Both the position numbers and the translations under genes were made by a program. From an uncultured Pelagibacteraceae bacterium (GTDB taxonomy: Bacteria > Pseudomonadota > Alphaproteobacteria > Pelagibacterales > Pelagibacteraceae), in contig CACOHP010000003.1 of the NCBI GenBank assembly GCA_902627045.1, positions 41,001 through 105,000 on the forward strand: a stretch of DNA of 64,000 nt. The letters are read 5' to 3'. The notes beneath the pieces are model-generated. The model was not told the DNA's origin and ran no database searches. It was given only the letters and a program-made list of their open reading frames with translations. The stretch's first letter is position 1; each line of letters starts with the position of its first letter. Positions 9,791-20,337 of this stretch are shown one piece after another.

Positions 9791-10618
9791 TTAGTCTCTT
9801 AAGAGGTCGTTAATAGAAGTTTTTGATCTCGTTTTTTCATCAACTTGTTTAATTATTACTGCACAATACAACGAGGGTGCAGAAGAGTTATTTTTATCAG
9901 GTAACGAGCCTGGAACTACAACTGAATATGGCGGTATTTTACCATAAGTAATTTCTCCAGTTTTTCTATCGACTATTTTAGTTGATTGACCAATATACAT
10001 ACCCATACTCAAAACTGAGCCTTCTCCAACAATTACGCCTTCAACTACTTCAGACATCGCTCCAAGAAATACATTATCCTCTATAATTGTTGGTAAAGCT
10101 TGCGCAGGCTCTAAAACTCCGCCGACACCCGAACCCGCAGATATATGGCAATTTTTACCTATCTGGCAACAACTACCAGCTCTCGCAAAAGTATCTATCA
10201 TAGTTCCCTCATCAATATATGCTCCAATGTTCACGTAACATGGCATTAAAACAGCATTTTTTCCGACAAATGAACCTTTTCTTACAGGTGAGTTCGGAAC
10301 CATTCTAAAACCTGCCTTTTCATGATCAGATTTGGTCCATCCTGCAGTTTTACCTTTTAATAAATGCGATTTATCATACCAACTACTATATGGACCATTT
10401 AAATTTTCCATTGGATATATTCTAAAACTTAACATTATAGCTTTCTTAAGGTGCTGATGAGTTACCCATTTTCCATTTATTTTCTCAGCAACTCTCGATT
10501 TACCACTATCTAAATTTGCAATTACTTGATTTATAGCATCCTTCAAAGACTGGTCTGAATTAGGACTCACTTGATCTTTGTTCTCCCAAGCGTCATTGAT
10601 AATTTTTTCTAAAGACAT
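9791..10618 (-). CDS. dapD: Tetrahydrodipicolinate N-succinyltransferase
   Basis: [40 protein letters not shown] hexapeptide repeats. Confidence 0.96.
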   Translation of the reverse strand: MSLEKIINDAWENKDQVSPNSDQSLKDAINQVIANLDSGKSRVAEKINGKWVTHQHLKKAIMLSFRIYPMENLNGPYSSWYDKSHLLKGKTAGWTKSDHEKAGFRMVPNSPVRKGSFVGKNAVLMPCYVNIGAYIDEGTMIDTFARAGSCCQIGKNCHISAGSGVGGVLEPAQALPTIIEDNVFLGAMSEVVEGVIVGEGSVLSMGMYIGQSTKIVDRKTGEITYGKIPPYSVVVPGSLPDKNNSSAPSLYCAVIIKQVDEKTRSKTSINDLLRD

Positions 10619-10620
10619 TA

Positions 10621-11310
10621 TTAATTACTTTTTAATAACCTTATTTCTTTTAGAAATAAAGACAGATTTTCAATTTTGTGTGAAATAAAATCTTTATCTG
10701 CATCTATTTTTCCAAAATGCTCATCATTAATTAACCAAACAGTTGTACACCCTCGTTTGTGACCTATACTTAAATTTTTAGCTATATCCTCAATGTAAAT
10801 AGTCTCTTTTGGATTTATACCAAATTTTTTAATCATTAAGTCGAAAGTTTCTGCCTCTGGCTTGGGCACATAACCAGCATCTTTAATGTCAAAAACTTTA
10901 TCTCTTCCAAATAAATCATACACACCCAGGTGAGTTAAGATGTTAGCAGCGTGTTCAGCACTTCCATTAGTAAAGATGAATTTTTCCATATCTAATTGTT
11001 GAAGTTCATTTCTCATAATTTTATCTTCTTTCATAAATGATAAATCAATTTCATGAACGTAAGACAAAAATTCATCTGGTAATATTCCATTATGAACCAT
11101 TAATCCCCTTAATGATGTATTATATTTATAGAAGTAATTAGTTTGTAGTTCTTTAGCTTTATCTTTATCAATATTAAGTTTTTCAGATATAAATTGCGTC
11201 ATTCTCTTTGAAACCTGACCAAATACACGCTCTAAAGAATAGTTGTTGTGCTTACCATAACAAACACCATCAAGATCAAGTAGCAGATATTTTTTTTCTT
11301 TTAAATTCAT
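10621..11310 (-). CDS. HAD-family pyrimidine 5'-nucleotidase-like hydrolase
   Basis: [34 protein letters not shown]; start at [15 protein letters not shown], 4-nt overlap with argB. Confidence 0.8.
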   Translation of the reverse strand: MNLKEKKYLLLDLDGVCYGKHNNYSLERVFGQVSKRMTQFISEKLNIDKDKAKELQTNYFYKYNTSLRGLMVHNGILPDEFLSYVHEIDLSFMKEDKIMRNELQQLDMEKFIFTNGSAEHAANILTHLGVYDLFGRDKVFDIKDAGYVPKPEAETFDLMIKKFGINPKETIYIEDIAKNLSIGHKRGCTTVWLINDEHFGKIDADKDFISHKIENLSLFLKEIRLLKSN

Positions 11311-12155
11311 TTTCTGATTAATGTACCTGACCCCTTGTCTGAGAAAATTTCCCACAAACAAGAATGTTGTTTCATACCATTAATTATACCAGCTGCTTTA
11401 ACTCCATTATTAACAGCATTTAGACAAGCATTTATTTTAGGTATCATTCCTTCAGTAATTGTCTCATCTTTTATCATTTGCAAAATTTCAGATGAAGATA
11501 TCTCATCTATAAGTTTTTTTTCTTTATTTAAAACACCATCAACATTTGTCATTAATAGTAATCTTCTTGATTTGACAGATTTGGCTACAGCCATTGCCGC
11601 AGTATCACCATTAATATTATGTGTTTGATTATTTTTATCTAAGCCTAATGGTGAAACAATCGGTATTTTATTTTGTTTAATAATGTCTACTAAAATATCG
11701 TTATTAATTTTGTTCGGTAGACCAACAAAACCCAGTTCTTTTGCCTCTGGCACGACCTCAAAAATATTATCTTTTTTAGTGTGGATTGAGACTGCTTCTG
11801 TATTTCTTTTGTCTAAAGAGCTTACAATATCATTGTTAAAATCTATTAAGACTGACTCAACAATTTTTATAATTTTTTTATCAGTGACTCTTAGCCCTCT
11901 AATAAATTTTGATTGAATATTAGATTTATCTAATTCTCTCTTAATTCTCGGACCTCCACCATGAACAACAATTACTGAAAGACCTAATTTATTTAAAATA
12001 CTTAAATCAGTAATAAAATTATCAAAAATATTTTTATCAATTAAAACATTTCCTCCATATTTAATTACTATCAAGTCATTTTTATATTTTTCTATATATT
12101 TATTAACCTCGTTTATTGGAGGTCCATTTTCAGGAAGTATTTCTTTTAAGTTCAT
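11307..12155 (-). CDS. argB: Acetylglutamate kinase
   Basis: IVIKYGGNVLID, VVHGGGPRI, NGDTAAMAVAKS. Confidence 0.95.
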   Translation of the reverse strand: MNLKEILPENGPPINEVNKYIEKYKNDLIVIKYGGNVLIDKNIFDNFITDLSILNKLGLSVIVVHGGGPRIKRELDKSNIQSKFIRGLRVTDKKIIKIVESVLIDFNNDIVSSLDKRNTEAVSIHTKKDNIFEVVPEAKELGFVGLPNKINNDILVDIIKQNKIPIVSPLGLDKNNQTHNINGDTAAMAVAKSVKSRRLLLMTNVDGVLNKEKKLIDEISSSEILQMIKDETITEGMIPKINACLNAVNNGVKAAGIINGMKQHSCLWEIFSDKGSGTLIRK

Positions 12156-12175
12156 TGATTTATTTTTATTAAACT

Positions 12176-13855
12176 TTAGGTTGCCGTTTTGACTGTTGTT
12201 CTTCTCATAATAAATACTTGTTGGGCCATTGTTAAGATATTATTAACAGTCCAGTAAATAACTAACCCACTTGGGAATGGTGCGAGTATTACAGTTAAGA
12301 AAAGCGGGAAGAAAGCAAAAATTTTAGCCTGCATTGGGTCAGTAGGTGCAGGGTTTAGTTTTTGTTGTACCCACATCGAAACTCCCATTGCTACTGGCCA
12401 GGCTCCAATAACCAAGAAACTTGGAACATCATAAGGTAATAAACCAAATATATTAAATATACTTGTAGGATCTCTCTCACTTAAATCATGGATCCACCCA
12501 TAGAATGGCATTTGTCTCATTTCAATTGTTACGAACAGAACTTTATATAAAGCGAAAAAAACTGGAATTTGGACAAGAATTGGCAAACACCCAGACATTG
12601 GATTAACTTTTTCTTTCTTGTACAATGCCATCATTGATTGTTGCAGTTTCATTTTATCATCTTTATGAAGTTCTTTTAGTCGAACCATTTCTGGCTGTAG
12701 AGCTTTCATTTTAGCCATGCTTCTAAATGAGAAGTTTGCTAGCGGAAAAAAGGCGAGTCTGATACAAATAGTTATTGCGATAATAGCTAAACCATAATTT
12801 CCTAGTAGTTTGAAAAAATAATCTATCCCATAAAAAAGAGGTTTTGTTATGAAGTATAAAAAACCCCAGTCTATTACAAGATCGAATTTTTCTATATTTA
12901 ATGACTCCGCATAACCATCAATCACGTCTACTCTTTTAGCTGCAACAATCACTTTTAATTCTTCCTCTACAAAGCTATTTTCACTTAGAGCTAATGGTTC
13001 TGTAGCTATAAAGTTTGCTCTAAATTTATTTTTATAATCAAACGTTGTTTTAAATTCTTTATCTTTTGGGGGAATTAATGATGTGATCCAATATTTATCG
13101 CTTATTCCCAACCAACCTTTTTTAGCTACTTTAGAAAACTTTTTTTCTTGAATATCATCATAATCTTCCTCAAATAATTCATCATCTAAAGTTGCGATTA
13201 AACCTTCGTGAAGTATTAAAAAATCAATAATATCTGGAATTTCATTTCTTATTATCTGACCATAAGAATAAAAGTCATATTTTTTATCACTTAGATTAAC
13301 TATTTTTTGTTTTATTGTAAAAAGATATTTATCATCTATAGATATTTCTTTCTCAAATCTTAAACCTTGTTTGTTCATCCAGTAAAGTTTAATGGGAGAT
13401 TTAATAGTCAATTTATCATTACCATCAAATGACCAAATTGTATTTGAGTCCGGAATTTCAACATTTTTATCAGACGTTACAAAGCCACTCTCAATAAGGT
13501 ATCCTTCTGTTATGTTTCTTGGTCCTAACAAGGTTACTTTTTTTTCCTCATTCAAATTTACTTTGTAATTTTTGAAGGTTAAGTCATCTATCGTTGCACC
13601 CTTTAACGATATTGATCCGATAATATTATCATTTTCAAATTTAATTCTCTTATTTTGAATTAATGCGTCATCTCTCGATAATGCTACTACCTTCTCTTTT
13701 TGATCTAATGATGGGGTGTCTGTATTTTTTTCGATTTTTTCTTTTTCTACAAGATCTTGATTTATAGTCTGCTGTTCTGGGATAAAAAATAAAGACCATA
13801 AAACAATAACTGCAGAAGATAGTGCAATAGCAGCAATGACATTCTTGGAGTCCAT
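12176..13855 (-). CDS. yidC: Membrane protein insertase YidC
   Basis: YidC/Oxa1 core NYGLAIIAITICIRLAFFPLANFSFRSMAKMKALQPEM...; long periplasmic domain. Confidence 0.96.
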   Translation of the reverse strand: MDSKNVIAAIALSSAVIVLWSLFFIPEQQTINQDLVEKEKIEKNTDTPSLDQKEKVVALSRDDALIQNKRIKFENDNIIGSISLKGATIDDLTFKNYKVNLNEEKKVTLLGPRNITEGYLIESGFVTSDKNVEIPDSNTIWSFDGNDKLTIKSPIKLYWMNKQGLRFEKEISIDDKYLFTIKQKIVNLSDKKYDFYSYGQIIRNEIPDIIDFLILHEGLIATLDDELFEEDYDDIQEKKFSKVAKKGWLGISDKYWITSLIPPKDKEFKTTFDYKNKFRANFIATEPLALSENSFVEEELKVIVAAKRVDVIDGYAESLNIEKFDLVIDWGFLYFITKPLFYGIDYFFKLLGNYGLAIIAITICIRLAFFPLANFSFRSMAKMKALQPEMVRLKELHKDDKMKLQQSMMALYKKEKVNPMSGCLPILVQIPVFFALYKVLFVTIEMRQMPFYGWIHDLSERDPTSIFNIFGLLPYDVPSFLVIGAWPVAMGVSMWVQQKLNPAPTDPMQAKIFAFFPLFLTVILAPFPSGLVIYWTVNNILTMAQQVFIMRRTTVKTAT

Positions 13856-14091
13856 TATTTTTTTTTCATTTCTTTTTTTACTGGATCAATTCCACCCTCT
13901 CTAAACGGATGGCATGATAAAACTCTTTTAATAATCATGTAAAAACCTTTGAAAAAACCAAAAGTTCTTAGAGCTTCAATGCTGTAATCTGAGCAGTTTG
14001 GAAAATATCTACAATTATTACCAAGCAATGGGCTTATAAGAAATTTATATCCCTTGATAATTTGTATTAATGTTTCAGTTAAAATATTCAT
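13855..14091 (-). CDS. yidD: Membrane insertion efficiency factor YidD
   Basis: [32 protein letters not shown]. Confidence 0.95.
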   Translation of the reverse strand: MNILTETLIQIIKGYKFLISPLLGNNCRYFPNCSDYSIEALRTFGFFKGFYMIIKRVLSCHPFREGGIDPVKKEMKKK

Positions 14092-14432
14092 TATTTAATT
14101 TTTTCAAAATCCTGAAATAAGGTATTTTTAATTATTTTAAAATCATTATTTAACATAGTTGGCTTAGCAATAACAAGATATGAATAATCATATTTCAAAG
14201 ATATCTTTTTAACCGCATCATCCATAATATTTCTTAATCTTCTCTTTATTCTATTTCTATTCACAGCATTTCCTAATTTTTTTTTTGTAACAAATGAAAT
14301 ATTTAATTTCTTATTATCTTTTTTAACTAAATGACCAAAAAAAATAGTAACAAATTTATTAGATATCTTTTTCTTTTTTAGTAATGATTTAAATTCTTCA
14401 TTTTTTGAAAGAGCAACTATTTTGCTTTTCAT
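14091..14432 (-). CDS. rnpA: Ribonuclease P protein component
   Basis: [19 protein letters not shown] motif; position between rpmH and yidD. Confidence 0.93.
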   Translation of the reverse strand: MKSKIVALSKNEEFKSLLKKKKISNKFVTIFFGHLVKKDNKKLNISFVTKKKLGNAVNRNRIKRRLRNIMDDAVKKISLKYDYSYLVIAKPTMLNNDFKIIKNTLFQDFEKIK

Positions 14433-14441
14433 TGAATTATC

Positions 14442-14603
14442 TTATTTTCTTTTTCTTTTTACAGTAGAAGATACTGTTAAATTCTTTCTGCCTCTAGCTC
14501 TCCTTCTTTTCAAAAGTTTTCTTCCACCTTTGGTTTTCATTTTTGAACGAAAACCGTGTGTACGGCTTCTTTTTATGCGTGAGGGTTGATATGTTCTTTT
14601 CAT
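14442..14603 (-). CDS. rpmH: 50S ribosomal protein L34, 53 aa with basic C-terminal extension (not in supplied ORF track)
   Basis: Read by eye: [53 protein letters not shown]. Confidence 0.95.
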   Translation of the reverse strand: MKRTYQPSRIKRSRTHGFRSKMKTKGGRKLLKRRRARGRKNLTVSSTVKRKRK

Positions 14604-14694
14604 AAATCTTATTAAATATATATAAAATTCCGCTCTTTATAATAATTAAATATATAAATAGCAAATATAAGATTTATGAATACGATGAACAATA

Positions 14695-15417
14695 ATGGAA
14701 AAAGCTAAAAAAACTAAAATAATAATAGGTTTATGTTACCTGACTTTAGTGTCTATCTTTTTATTAATGTTTTTTTCAAAATTGAGTATTGATGAAATAA
14801 CTTCCTATGACTTTATAAAAGAGAACAGATCATATTTCCAAGAACTAAAAAATTCTAATTTGTTTTTGATATCCATAATTTTTTTAATTTTTACAATATT
14901 ATGGGTGTTCCCATTTCTCGGATTTGGTTCGCCAATTGCTGTACTAGGGGGTTTTATGTTTGGAAAATGGTTGGGTACCATTATCGTAGTGATAGGTTTA
15001 AGTGTGGGTGCAACTTTTTTGTACATGTTCGGAAATTATTTTCTCAAGGATTTAATTAGGGAAAAATTTTTAAATAAGTATGAAAATCTTGAGAGAAGAT
15101 TTAAAAAGTCAGAATTTTATTATTTGTTGATCTATAGATTTATAGGGGGTATACCCTGGCAACTTAGTTGTATTTTACCCACTATTTTTAATGTCAAAAC
15201 AATAAATTTTTTCTTTGCATCTTTGATAGGTATTGTGCCTCAAATTTTTTTAGCAGTTTCCATAGGAAGTGGTTTAGAAAAAATAATAGATCAAAATTCA
15301 GAATTACCCAAAATCACAGAAGTAATTTTTTCACCAGAAATATATATTCCAATATTAGCCTTCTTCAGTTTGGTATTAACAACAATTTTTCTAAGAAAAT
15401 CGTTTTATAAAAATTAG
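14695..15417 (+). CDS. VTT/TVP38-TMEM64 (DedA-like) membrane protein
   Basis: Multi-TM; FGSPIAVLGGFMFGKWLGTIIVVIGLSVGATFLYMFGNYF, YRFIGGIPWQLSCILPTIFNV. Confidence 0.8.
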   Translation: MEKAKKTKIIIGLCYLTLVSIFLLMFFSKLSIDEITSYDFIKENRSYFQELKNSNLFLISIIFLIFTILWVFPFLGFGSPIAVLGGFMFGKWLGTIIVVIGLSVGATFLYMFGNYFLKDLIREKFLNKYENLERRFKKSEFYYLLIYRFIGGIPWQLSCILPTIFNVKTINFFFASLIGIVPQIFLAVSIGSGLEKIIDQNSELPKITEVIFSPEIYIPILAFFSLVLTTIFLRKSFYKN

Positions 15418-15491
15418 TGGTGCTCCCACCAAGAATCGAACTTGAAATTTATCCTTACCATGGACACGTTATACCATTTAACTATAGGAGC
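15418..15491 (-). tRNA. tRNA-Thr(GGT), CCA encoded
   Basis: Minus strand GCTCCTA TA GTTA AATGGTA TAAC G TGTCC ATGGTAA GGATA AATT TCAAG TTCGATT CTTGG TGGGAGC A CCA folds as cloverleaf; anticodon GGT. Confidence 0.9.
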
Positions 15492-15591
15492 AGTTAAATC
15501 AAATCTAATTACATTGATAATAAAGCATTTTTTTCAAATTATTGCCTTAATTTTTTGATTAATATGATTTATATCTTACCAAGGAAATTTT

Positions 15592-15792
15592 ATGGGGATA
15601 CATTATGATTATAAATCAACAAAGAGCGCTAAGCTTATGGAAAAGCAAGCTAAAAGAGAAAGAAAGCTTGCTGAAAAAAAAGCCAAAAGATTAGCGAAGG
15701 AAGGTCCCAAAAAGGATGATAATAAAGACAAAGTTTTGGATGCATCTAAACCAATAACTTTAGATTTCCTTACAAATCCAAACAAAGAATGA
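15592..15792 (+). CDS. Small Lys-rich hypothetical protein
   Basis: 66 aa ORF ending in ATGA overlap with next small ORF. Confidence 0.55.
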   Translation: MGIHYDYKSTKSAKLMEKQAKRERKLAEKKAKRLAKEGPKKDDNKDKVLDASKPITLDFLTNPNKE

Positions 15793-15890
15793 TTGCAAAA
15801 AATAAAGATGAGCGCTTAAGTCTGGCGCTTAGAAAAAATTTAAAAAAGAGAAAAACTTTTCAAAAAAAAAATAAAAAAAAAACAAAATAA
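15789..15890 (+). CDS. 33-aa very basic small ORF (not in supplied ORF track)
   Basis: [33 protein letters not shown]; translationally coupled on both sides (ATGA upstream, TAATG into dcd). Confidence 0.5.
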   Translation: MIAKNKDERLSLALRKNLKKRKTFQKKNKKKTK

Positions 15891-16450
15891 TGTCGATACA
15901 ACCAGATACTTGGATTAAAAAAATGTGTAAAGAACATAATATGATTGAGCCATTTTTAGATCATCAAGTATCCGAAGGAAAAATATCTTACGGACTAAGT
16001 AGTATGGGCTATGATGTAAGAATATCTGATGAATATAGGATATTCACAAATGTAAATAGCTCTTTAGTTGATCCAAAAAATTTTTCAGATGATAACTTTA
16101 TAGAAAGAAAAGGACCGTATTGTATTATTCCACCAAATTCATTTGTTCTAGCAAAAACTATTGAATATTTTAGAATACCGAAAGATGTGCTTTGTATTTG
16201 TGTTGGTAAAAGTACATATGCCCGAACCGGGATTATATGTAATGTCACTCCTATTGAAAATGAATTCGAGGGTAATATTGTTATTGAGTTAAGTAATACA
16301 ACACCTAATCCTGCAAAAATTTATTCAAATGAGGGTATAGCTCAATTTCTATTTTTTAAATCTGATACAAAGCCAGAAACAACTTATAAATCGAAAAACG
16401 GTAAATATCAGGGACAAACTACTATTCAGGTTGCTAAAATTAAAAAGTAA
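15890..16450 (+). CDS. dcd: dCTP deaminase
   Basis: [65 protein letters not shown]. Confidence 0.95.
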   Translation: MSIQPDTWIKKMCKEHNMIEPFLDHQVSEGKISYGLSSMGYDVRISDEYRIFTNVNSSLVDPKNFSDDNFIERKGPYCIIPPNSFVLAKTIEYFRIPKDVLCICVGKSTYARTGIICNVTPIENEFEGNIVIELSNTTPNPAKIYSNEGIAQFLFFKSDTKPETTYKSKNGKYQGQTTIQVAKIKK

Positions 16451-16453
16451 TTT

Positions 16454-17716
16454 ATGGATAAGTTTCTGATAAATGGTCCTTGTAAAGTTAAGGGCAAAGT
16501 CTCAATCTCGGGTTCAAAAAATGCATCCCTACCAATTCTCGCTGCGACATTACTATTTGATAAGCCAGTAATTATTAGAAATTTACCAAGAGTAAAAGAT
16601 ATAAAGACTATGCTTAATTTATTAAAATCTCTTGGATCTAAAATAATTTTATCTAAAGATAAAAAAACTGTAAAAATAATTAATAAAAAAAAGATGAAAA
16701 CTTTTGCAAGTTATTCACTTGTAAAAACGATGAGAGGATCAATTTTAGTTTTAGGTCCATTGATTTCAAAATTTTATAAATCTAAAACCTCTTTACCTGG
16801 AGGATGTTTAATAGGCGCTAGACCTGTAAATTATCATCTTTCGGCTTTAAAAAAACTTGGCATGAATTATAAAATCAAAGATGGATACATTTTAGCTAGA
16901 ACCAAAGGAAGACTCAAAGGTAGTATGATAAAGTTTCCCAAAATAAGTGTCGGTGCGACGGAAAATTTAATTATTGCAGCATGTTTAGCAAGAGGTAAAA
17001 CAATTTTAAGAAATTGTGCAATAGAACCCGAGATAAAAGACCTCACAGATTTTTTAAATTCAGCAGGTGCAAAAATTAGATGGTCTGGAAGAACGTGTAA
17101 CATTTTAGGCACTGAATCATTAAATCAAACTGAATATACAGTTATGGCCGATAGAATAGAAGCGGGCACATTTTGTGTAGCTGCGACTCTCACCAAAGGT
17201 CATCTTGAAATAAAAAACTTCAATCCTGGTATTATTAGAGCTGAGCTTGAGTTATTAAGAAAAGCTGGAGCAAGAATTAGAATTGATAGCAATAAGATAG
17301 TGGTAACTGGACCTGAAAAAATAAAACCAATTAAAAATATTAAAACAAGAGAATGGCCAGGTGTAGCCACTGATATGCAATCACAATTGATGGTCTTAAT
17401 GTGTAGAGCAGATGGCAAAAGTTCAATCACTGAAAATATCTTTGAAAACAGATTTCTTCATGTTGGAGAACTTCAAAGACTCGGTGCAAATATTCAAATT
17501 AAGAGGAATAAAGCTTTTATTGATGGAAATACAAAATTTATTGGTGCAGAGTTAATGTCTAGTGATTTAAGAGCGTCAGTTGCACTTGTTCTAGCAGCAA
17601 TGATTTCAAATGGTAAATCTTCTATTAATAGAATTTATCATTTAGATAGAGGATATGAAAATTTAGAGATAAAATTAAAAAAAATTGGTGTTAAAATAAA
17701 AAGACTTAAAAAGTGA
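16454..17716 (+). CDS. murA: UDP-N-acetylglucosamine 1-carboxyvinyltransferase
   Basis: SGSKNASLPILAATLL, LPGGCLIGARPVNYH (catalytic Cys). Confidence 0.96.
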   Translation: MDKFLINGPCKVKGKVSISGSKNASLPILAATLLFDKPVIIRNLPRVKDIKTMLNLLKSLGSKIILSKDKKTVKIINKKKMKTFASYSLVKTMRGSILVLGPLISKFYKSKTSLPGGCLIGARPVNYHLSALKKLGMNYKIKDGYILARTKGRLKGSMIKFPKISVGATENLIIAACLARGKTILRNCAIEPEIKDLTDFLNSAGAKIRWSGRTCNILGTESLNQTEYTVMADRIEAGTFCVAATLTKGHLEIKNFNPGIIRAELELLRKAGARIRIDSNKIVVTGPEKIKPIKNIKTREWPGVATDMQSQLMVLMCRADGKSSITENIFENRFLHVGELQRLGANIQIKRNKAFIDGNTKFIGAELMSSDLRASVALVLAAMISNGKSSINRIYHLDRGYENLEIKLKKIGVKIKRLKK

Positions 17717-18105
17717 ACAAATATCTAGCAAAAATAATTGCGATGGATCAGGAAGGATTACAAATGATTTCAGCTTGTAGTTCGGGGGCAAAAGTTAAAA
17801 TAGCTGATATCAAATACCTTTCTGCTAATAAGGTTTTTTTGTTATCAATCGAGAGAACACTTATCGAAAATGGTCAAGATCAAAAGAAAATCAATAGTAT
17901 ATGCAGATTTGATTTTGTTGATAAAGTAAGATCAAAAAATATCAATCAATCCAAGAAAGATTTAGTTTTAGAACTAATTGGTATTGATTATTTGAAAAAT
18001 AATGATGATTATGAAATAAATCTTATTTTTAATAATAATTCTCATATTGTTTTGACTACCGAAACTATAGAAGCACGACTTGAGGATCAGAATGAAATTA
18101 TGTAG
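17713..18105 (+). CDS. DUF2948-like protein
   Basis: 130 aa between murA and hisD, the conserved alphaproteobacterial position of this family. Confidence 0.65.
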   Translation: MNKYLAKIIAMDQEGLQMISACSSGAKVKIADIKYLSANKVFLLSIERTLIENGQDQKKINSICRFDFVDKVRSKNINQSKKDLVLELIGIDYLKNNDDYEINLIFNNNSHIVLTTETIEARLEDQNEIM

Positions 18106-18107
18106 CT

Positions 18108-19397
18108 ATGAAAGTACTTATTAGTAAAAGTAAAAATTTTGACAAAACTCTAGATGGTTTGCTTTACAAAAGAAGAAAAAAAATAATATCTGACAAAGTG
18201 TCAGTATCTAAAATAATTAATGATGTGAAAAATAATGGTGATAAAGCTTTAATTAAATATGAAAAAAAATTTAATAAAAATAATAGAATTATTCCAAGTC
18301 CTAAGCAAATTAATAGATTAATAAAATCTTTAGATCCCGAAGTTAAAAAAGCTATTGATATAGCCTACAACCGAATTTATAAATTTCATTCTCTACAAAG
18401 ATTTAAAAATATTTCATATACAGATAAATTTAAAAACAAACTTGCATATAAGTATTTGCCAATAGAGTCAGTCGCTATTTATGTTCCTGGTTCAACTGCA
18501 TCTTATCCCTCAAGTGTTTTGATGAATGCTATTCCAGCTATGGTTGCAGGTGTTAAAAGACTTGTTATGATTAACCCTGGTTATAAAGGTAGTCAGAATC
18601 CTGCTGTGTTATATGCAGCAAAAAAATGTAGAATAAGAGAGATTTATTCTATCGGTGGTCCATCAGCAATAGCAGCAGTTTCTTATGGTACGAAAAAAAT
18701 TAAAAAAGTTGATAAAATTGTTGGACCGGGAAATTCATATGTTACAGCTGCAAAGAAAGAAGTTTTTGGAGATGTTGGAATTGAGGGAATGACTGCAGGA
18801 CCATCTGAAATAACAATAGTTTGTGATAAATATTCCAATTCTGAATGGGTAGCTAGTGATTTAATTGGTCAAGCAGAACATGATCCTTTAGCACAATGTA
18901 TTTTAATTTCAAAAGACAAAAATTTAATAAACAAAGTTAAGATAGAAATTGCAAAACAATTAAAAAATATTCCTAGAGAGTCCATTGCAAGAAAAAGTTT
19001 AAAAAGTAATGGAATTTTAATGTATATATCTAAGGATGATAAAATAATTAATGTTGTAAACAAAATTGCGCCTGAACATTTAGAGCTTAATATTAAGAAC
19101 TACAAATCATTGGTTTCCAAAGTAAAAAATTCTGGATCAATATGTTTAGGAAAATATGCTGTTATGGCAATGACAGATTATAATGTTGGTTCAAATCATA
19201 TACTGCCAACTAATGGTTCAGCAAAATATTCAAGTGGAATAAGTGTAAATGAATTTTACAAAAGAATTTCTTATATAAACTTATCAAAAAAGGGTATTGA
19301 AAGTCTTGGGCCATCAGTTATAACTCTTGCAAACTATGAGGGGTTGATAGGTCATGCTCAATCCATTAAAAAAAGAATTAAAAAAAGGAGTAAATAA
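18108..19397 (+). CDS. hisD: Histidinol dehydrogenase
   Basis: [68 protein letters not shown]. Confidence 0.96.
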   Translation: MKVLISKSKNFDKTLDGLLYKRRKKIISDKVSVSKIINDVKNNGDKALIKYEKKFNKNNRIIPSPKQINRLIKSLDPEVKKAIDIAYNRIYKFHSLQRFKNISYTDKFKNKLAYKYLPIESVAIYVPGSTASYPSSVLMNAIPAMVAGVKRLVMINPGYKGSQNPAVLYAAKKCRIREIYSIGGPSAIAAVSYGTKKIKKVDKIVGPGNSYVTAAKKEVFGDVGIEGMTAGPSEITIVCDKYSNSEWVASDLIGQAEHDPLAQCILISKDKNLINKVKIEIAKQLKNIPRESIARKSLKSNGILMYISKDDKIINVVNKIAPEHLELNIKNYKSLVSKVKNSGSICLGKYAVMAMTDYNVGSNHILPTNGSAKYSSGISVNEFYKRISYINLSKKGIESLGPSVITLANYEGLIGHAQSIKKRIKKRSK

Positions 19398-19399
19398 AT

Positions 19400-19615
19400 T
19401 TGTCAAAACAGGATCTACTTGAATTCAAAGGCAAGGTTACAGATTTATTACCTAATGCAATGTTTAGAGTGCAACTAGAAAATGGCCATACTGTTACAGC
19501 TCACACTGCTGGAAAATTAAGAAAAAACAGAATTAGAGTTTTGCAAGGTGATAATGTTACAGTTGAAATGACACCTTATGATCTGACTAAAGGTAGAATA
19601 ATCTTTAGAGGATAA
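19400..19615 (+). CDS. infA: Translation initiation factor IF-1 (TTG start)
   Basis: [64 protein letters not shown]. Confidence 0.97.
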   Translation: MSKQDLLEFKGKVTDLLPNAMFRVQLENGHTVTAHTAGKLRKNRIRVLQGDNVTVEMTPYDLTKGRIIFRG

Positions 19616-19621
19616 TTTTAA

Positions 19622-19696
19622 GGCTGAGTAGCTCAGGAGTAGAGCAGAGCCCTGAAAAGGCTTGTGTCGGAGGTGCGAATCCTTCCTCAGCCACCA
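19622..19696 (+). tRNA. tRNA-Phe(GAA), CCA encoded, atypical D-loop and T-loop
   Basis: GGCTGAG TA GCTC AGGAGTA GAGC A GAGCC CTGAAAA GGCTT GTGTC GGAGG TGCGAAT CCTTC CTCAGCC A CCA; anticodon GAA. Confidence 0.9.
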
Positions 19697-19776
19697 CCAC
19701 AAGATTTCATCTTGAAATTACCCCAAAACAAATTAACTTCTACTTATAATAATTAACAAAAGGACTAAGAAATAAG

Positions 19777-19989
19777 ATGAGTACAATACAAGGTAAAGTA
19801 AAGTGGTTTAACGGTAAAAAAGGTTATGGTTTTATCGAAAGAGATGACAAAGAAAAAGATGCTTTCGTTCATGCATCAGCAGTAAAAGCAGCTGGAATGC
19901 GATTTTTGAATGAAGGTGATAAAATAGAATTTACACTAGAGGATGGACCAAAAGGCCCTTCAGCAGTAAATCTTAAAAAATTAGACTAA
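19777..19989 (+). CDS. cspA: Cold-shock domain protein
   Basis: [19 protein letters not shown]...DAFVHASAV. Confidence 0.95.
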   Translation: MSTIQGKVKWFNGKKGYGFIERDDKEKDAFVHASAVKAAGMRFLNEGDKIEFTLEDGPKGPSAVNLKKLD

Positions 19990-20005
19990 TCCTCAAATTT
20001 GTATA

Positions 20006-20046
20006 AAGGACGTTTTTCTCTATAAGAGAGTTACGTCCTTTTTCTT
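20006..20046 (+). terminator. Rho-independent terminator after cspA
   Basis: AAGGACGT ... CTCT ataag AGAG ... ACGTCCTT followed by T-rich tract. Confidence 0.8.
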
Positions 20047-20088
20047 TTTAAGGTTGCATAATAAAGTTTTTTGTTTAAAAGACATCTG

Positions 20089-20190
20089 ATGAAAAAATAT
20101 GAGTTAAATAAATGGTTCTACAACAATACTTTAAGAATAGTTCTTAAAGGAAACGAAATAGTTGTGCATACTCATATCCATGCTGGCTAA
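20089..20190 (+). CDS. 33-aa small ORF ending VVHTHIHAG*; possible His-sensing leader peptide
   Basis: ATG AAA AAA TAT GAG ... GTT GTG CAT ACT CAT ATC CAT GCT GGC TAA; stop codon falls in the loop of the following hairpin. Not in supplied ORF track. Confidence 0.45.
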   Translation: MKKYELNKWFYNNTLRIVLKGNEIVVHTHIHAG

Positions 20191-20202
20191 AGCTAGCATT
20201 TT
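20181..20202 (+). terminator. Terminator-like hairpin overlapping the stop of the His-rich small ORF
   Basis: TGCTGGC TAAA GCTAGCA TTTT: 7-bp stem (one G-U) then short U tract. Confidence 0.6.
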
Positions 20203-20258
20203 ACTATTTAATTATAATTTTAAATCCACATAAAATAAGATAAAAACAAAGAGGATAA

Positions 20259-20333
20259 GCCCGGGTGGTGTAATGGTTAGCACGGAAGTTTGTGGAACTT
20301 TAAGTTTGAGTTCGACTCTCAGCCCGGGTACCA
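20259..20333 (+). tRNA. tRNA-His(GTG), no encoded G-1, G1:U72, A73, CCA encoded
   Basis: GCCCGGG TG GTGT AATGGTTA GCAC G GAAGT TTGTGGA ACTTT AAGT TTGAG TTCGACT CTCAG CCCGGGT A CCA. Confidence 0.92.
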
Positions 20334-20337
20334 AAAA

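Noticed and set aside
20290-20337. Upstream start of the hisS ORF given in the track
   Set aside because: This segment is the 3' part of the tRNA-His gene; the true start is most likely 20338.
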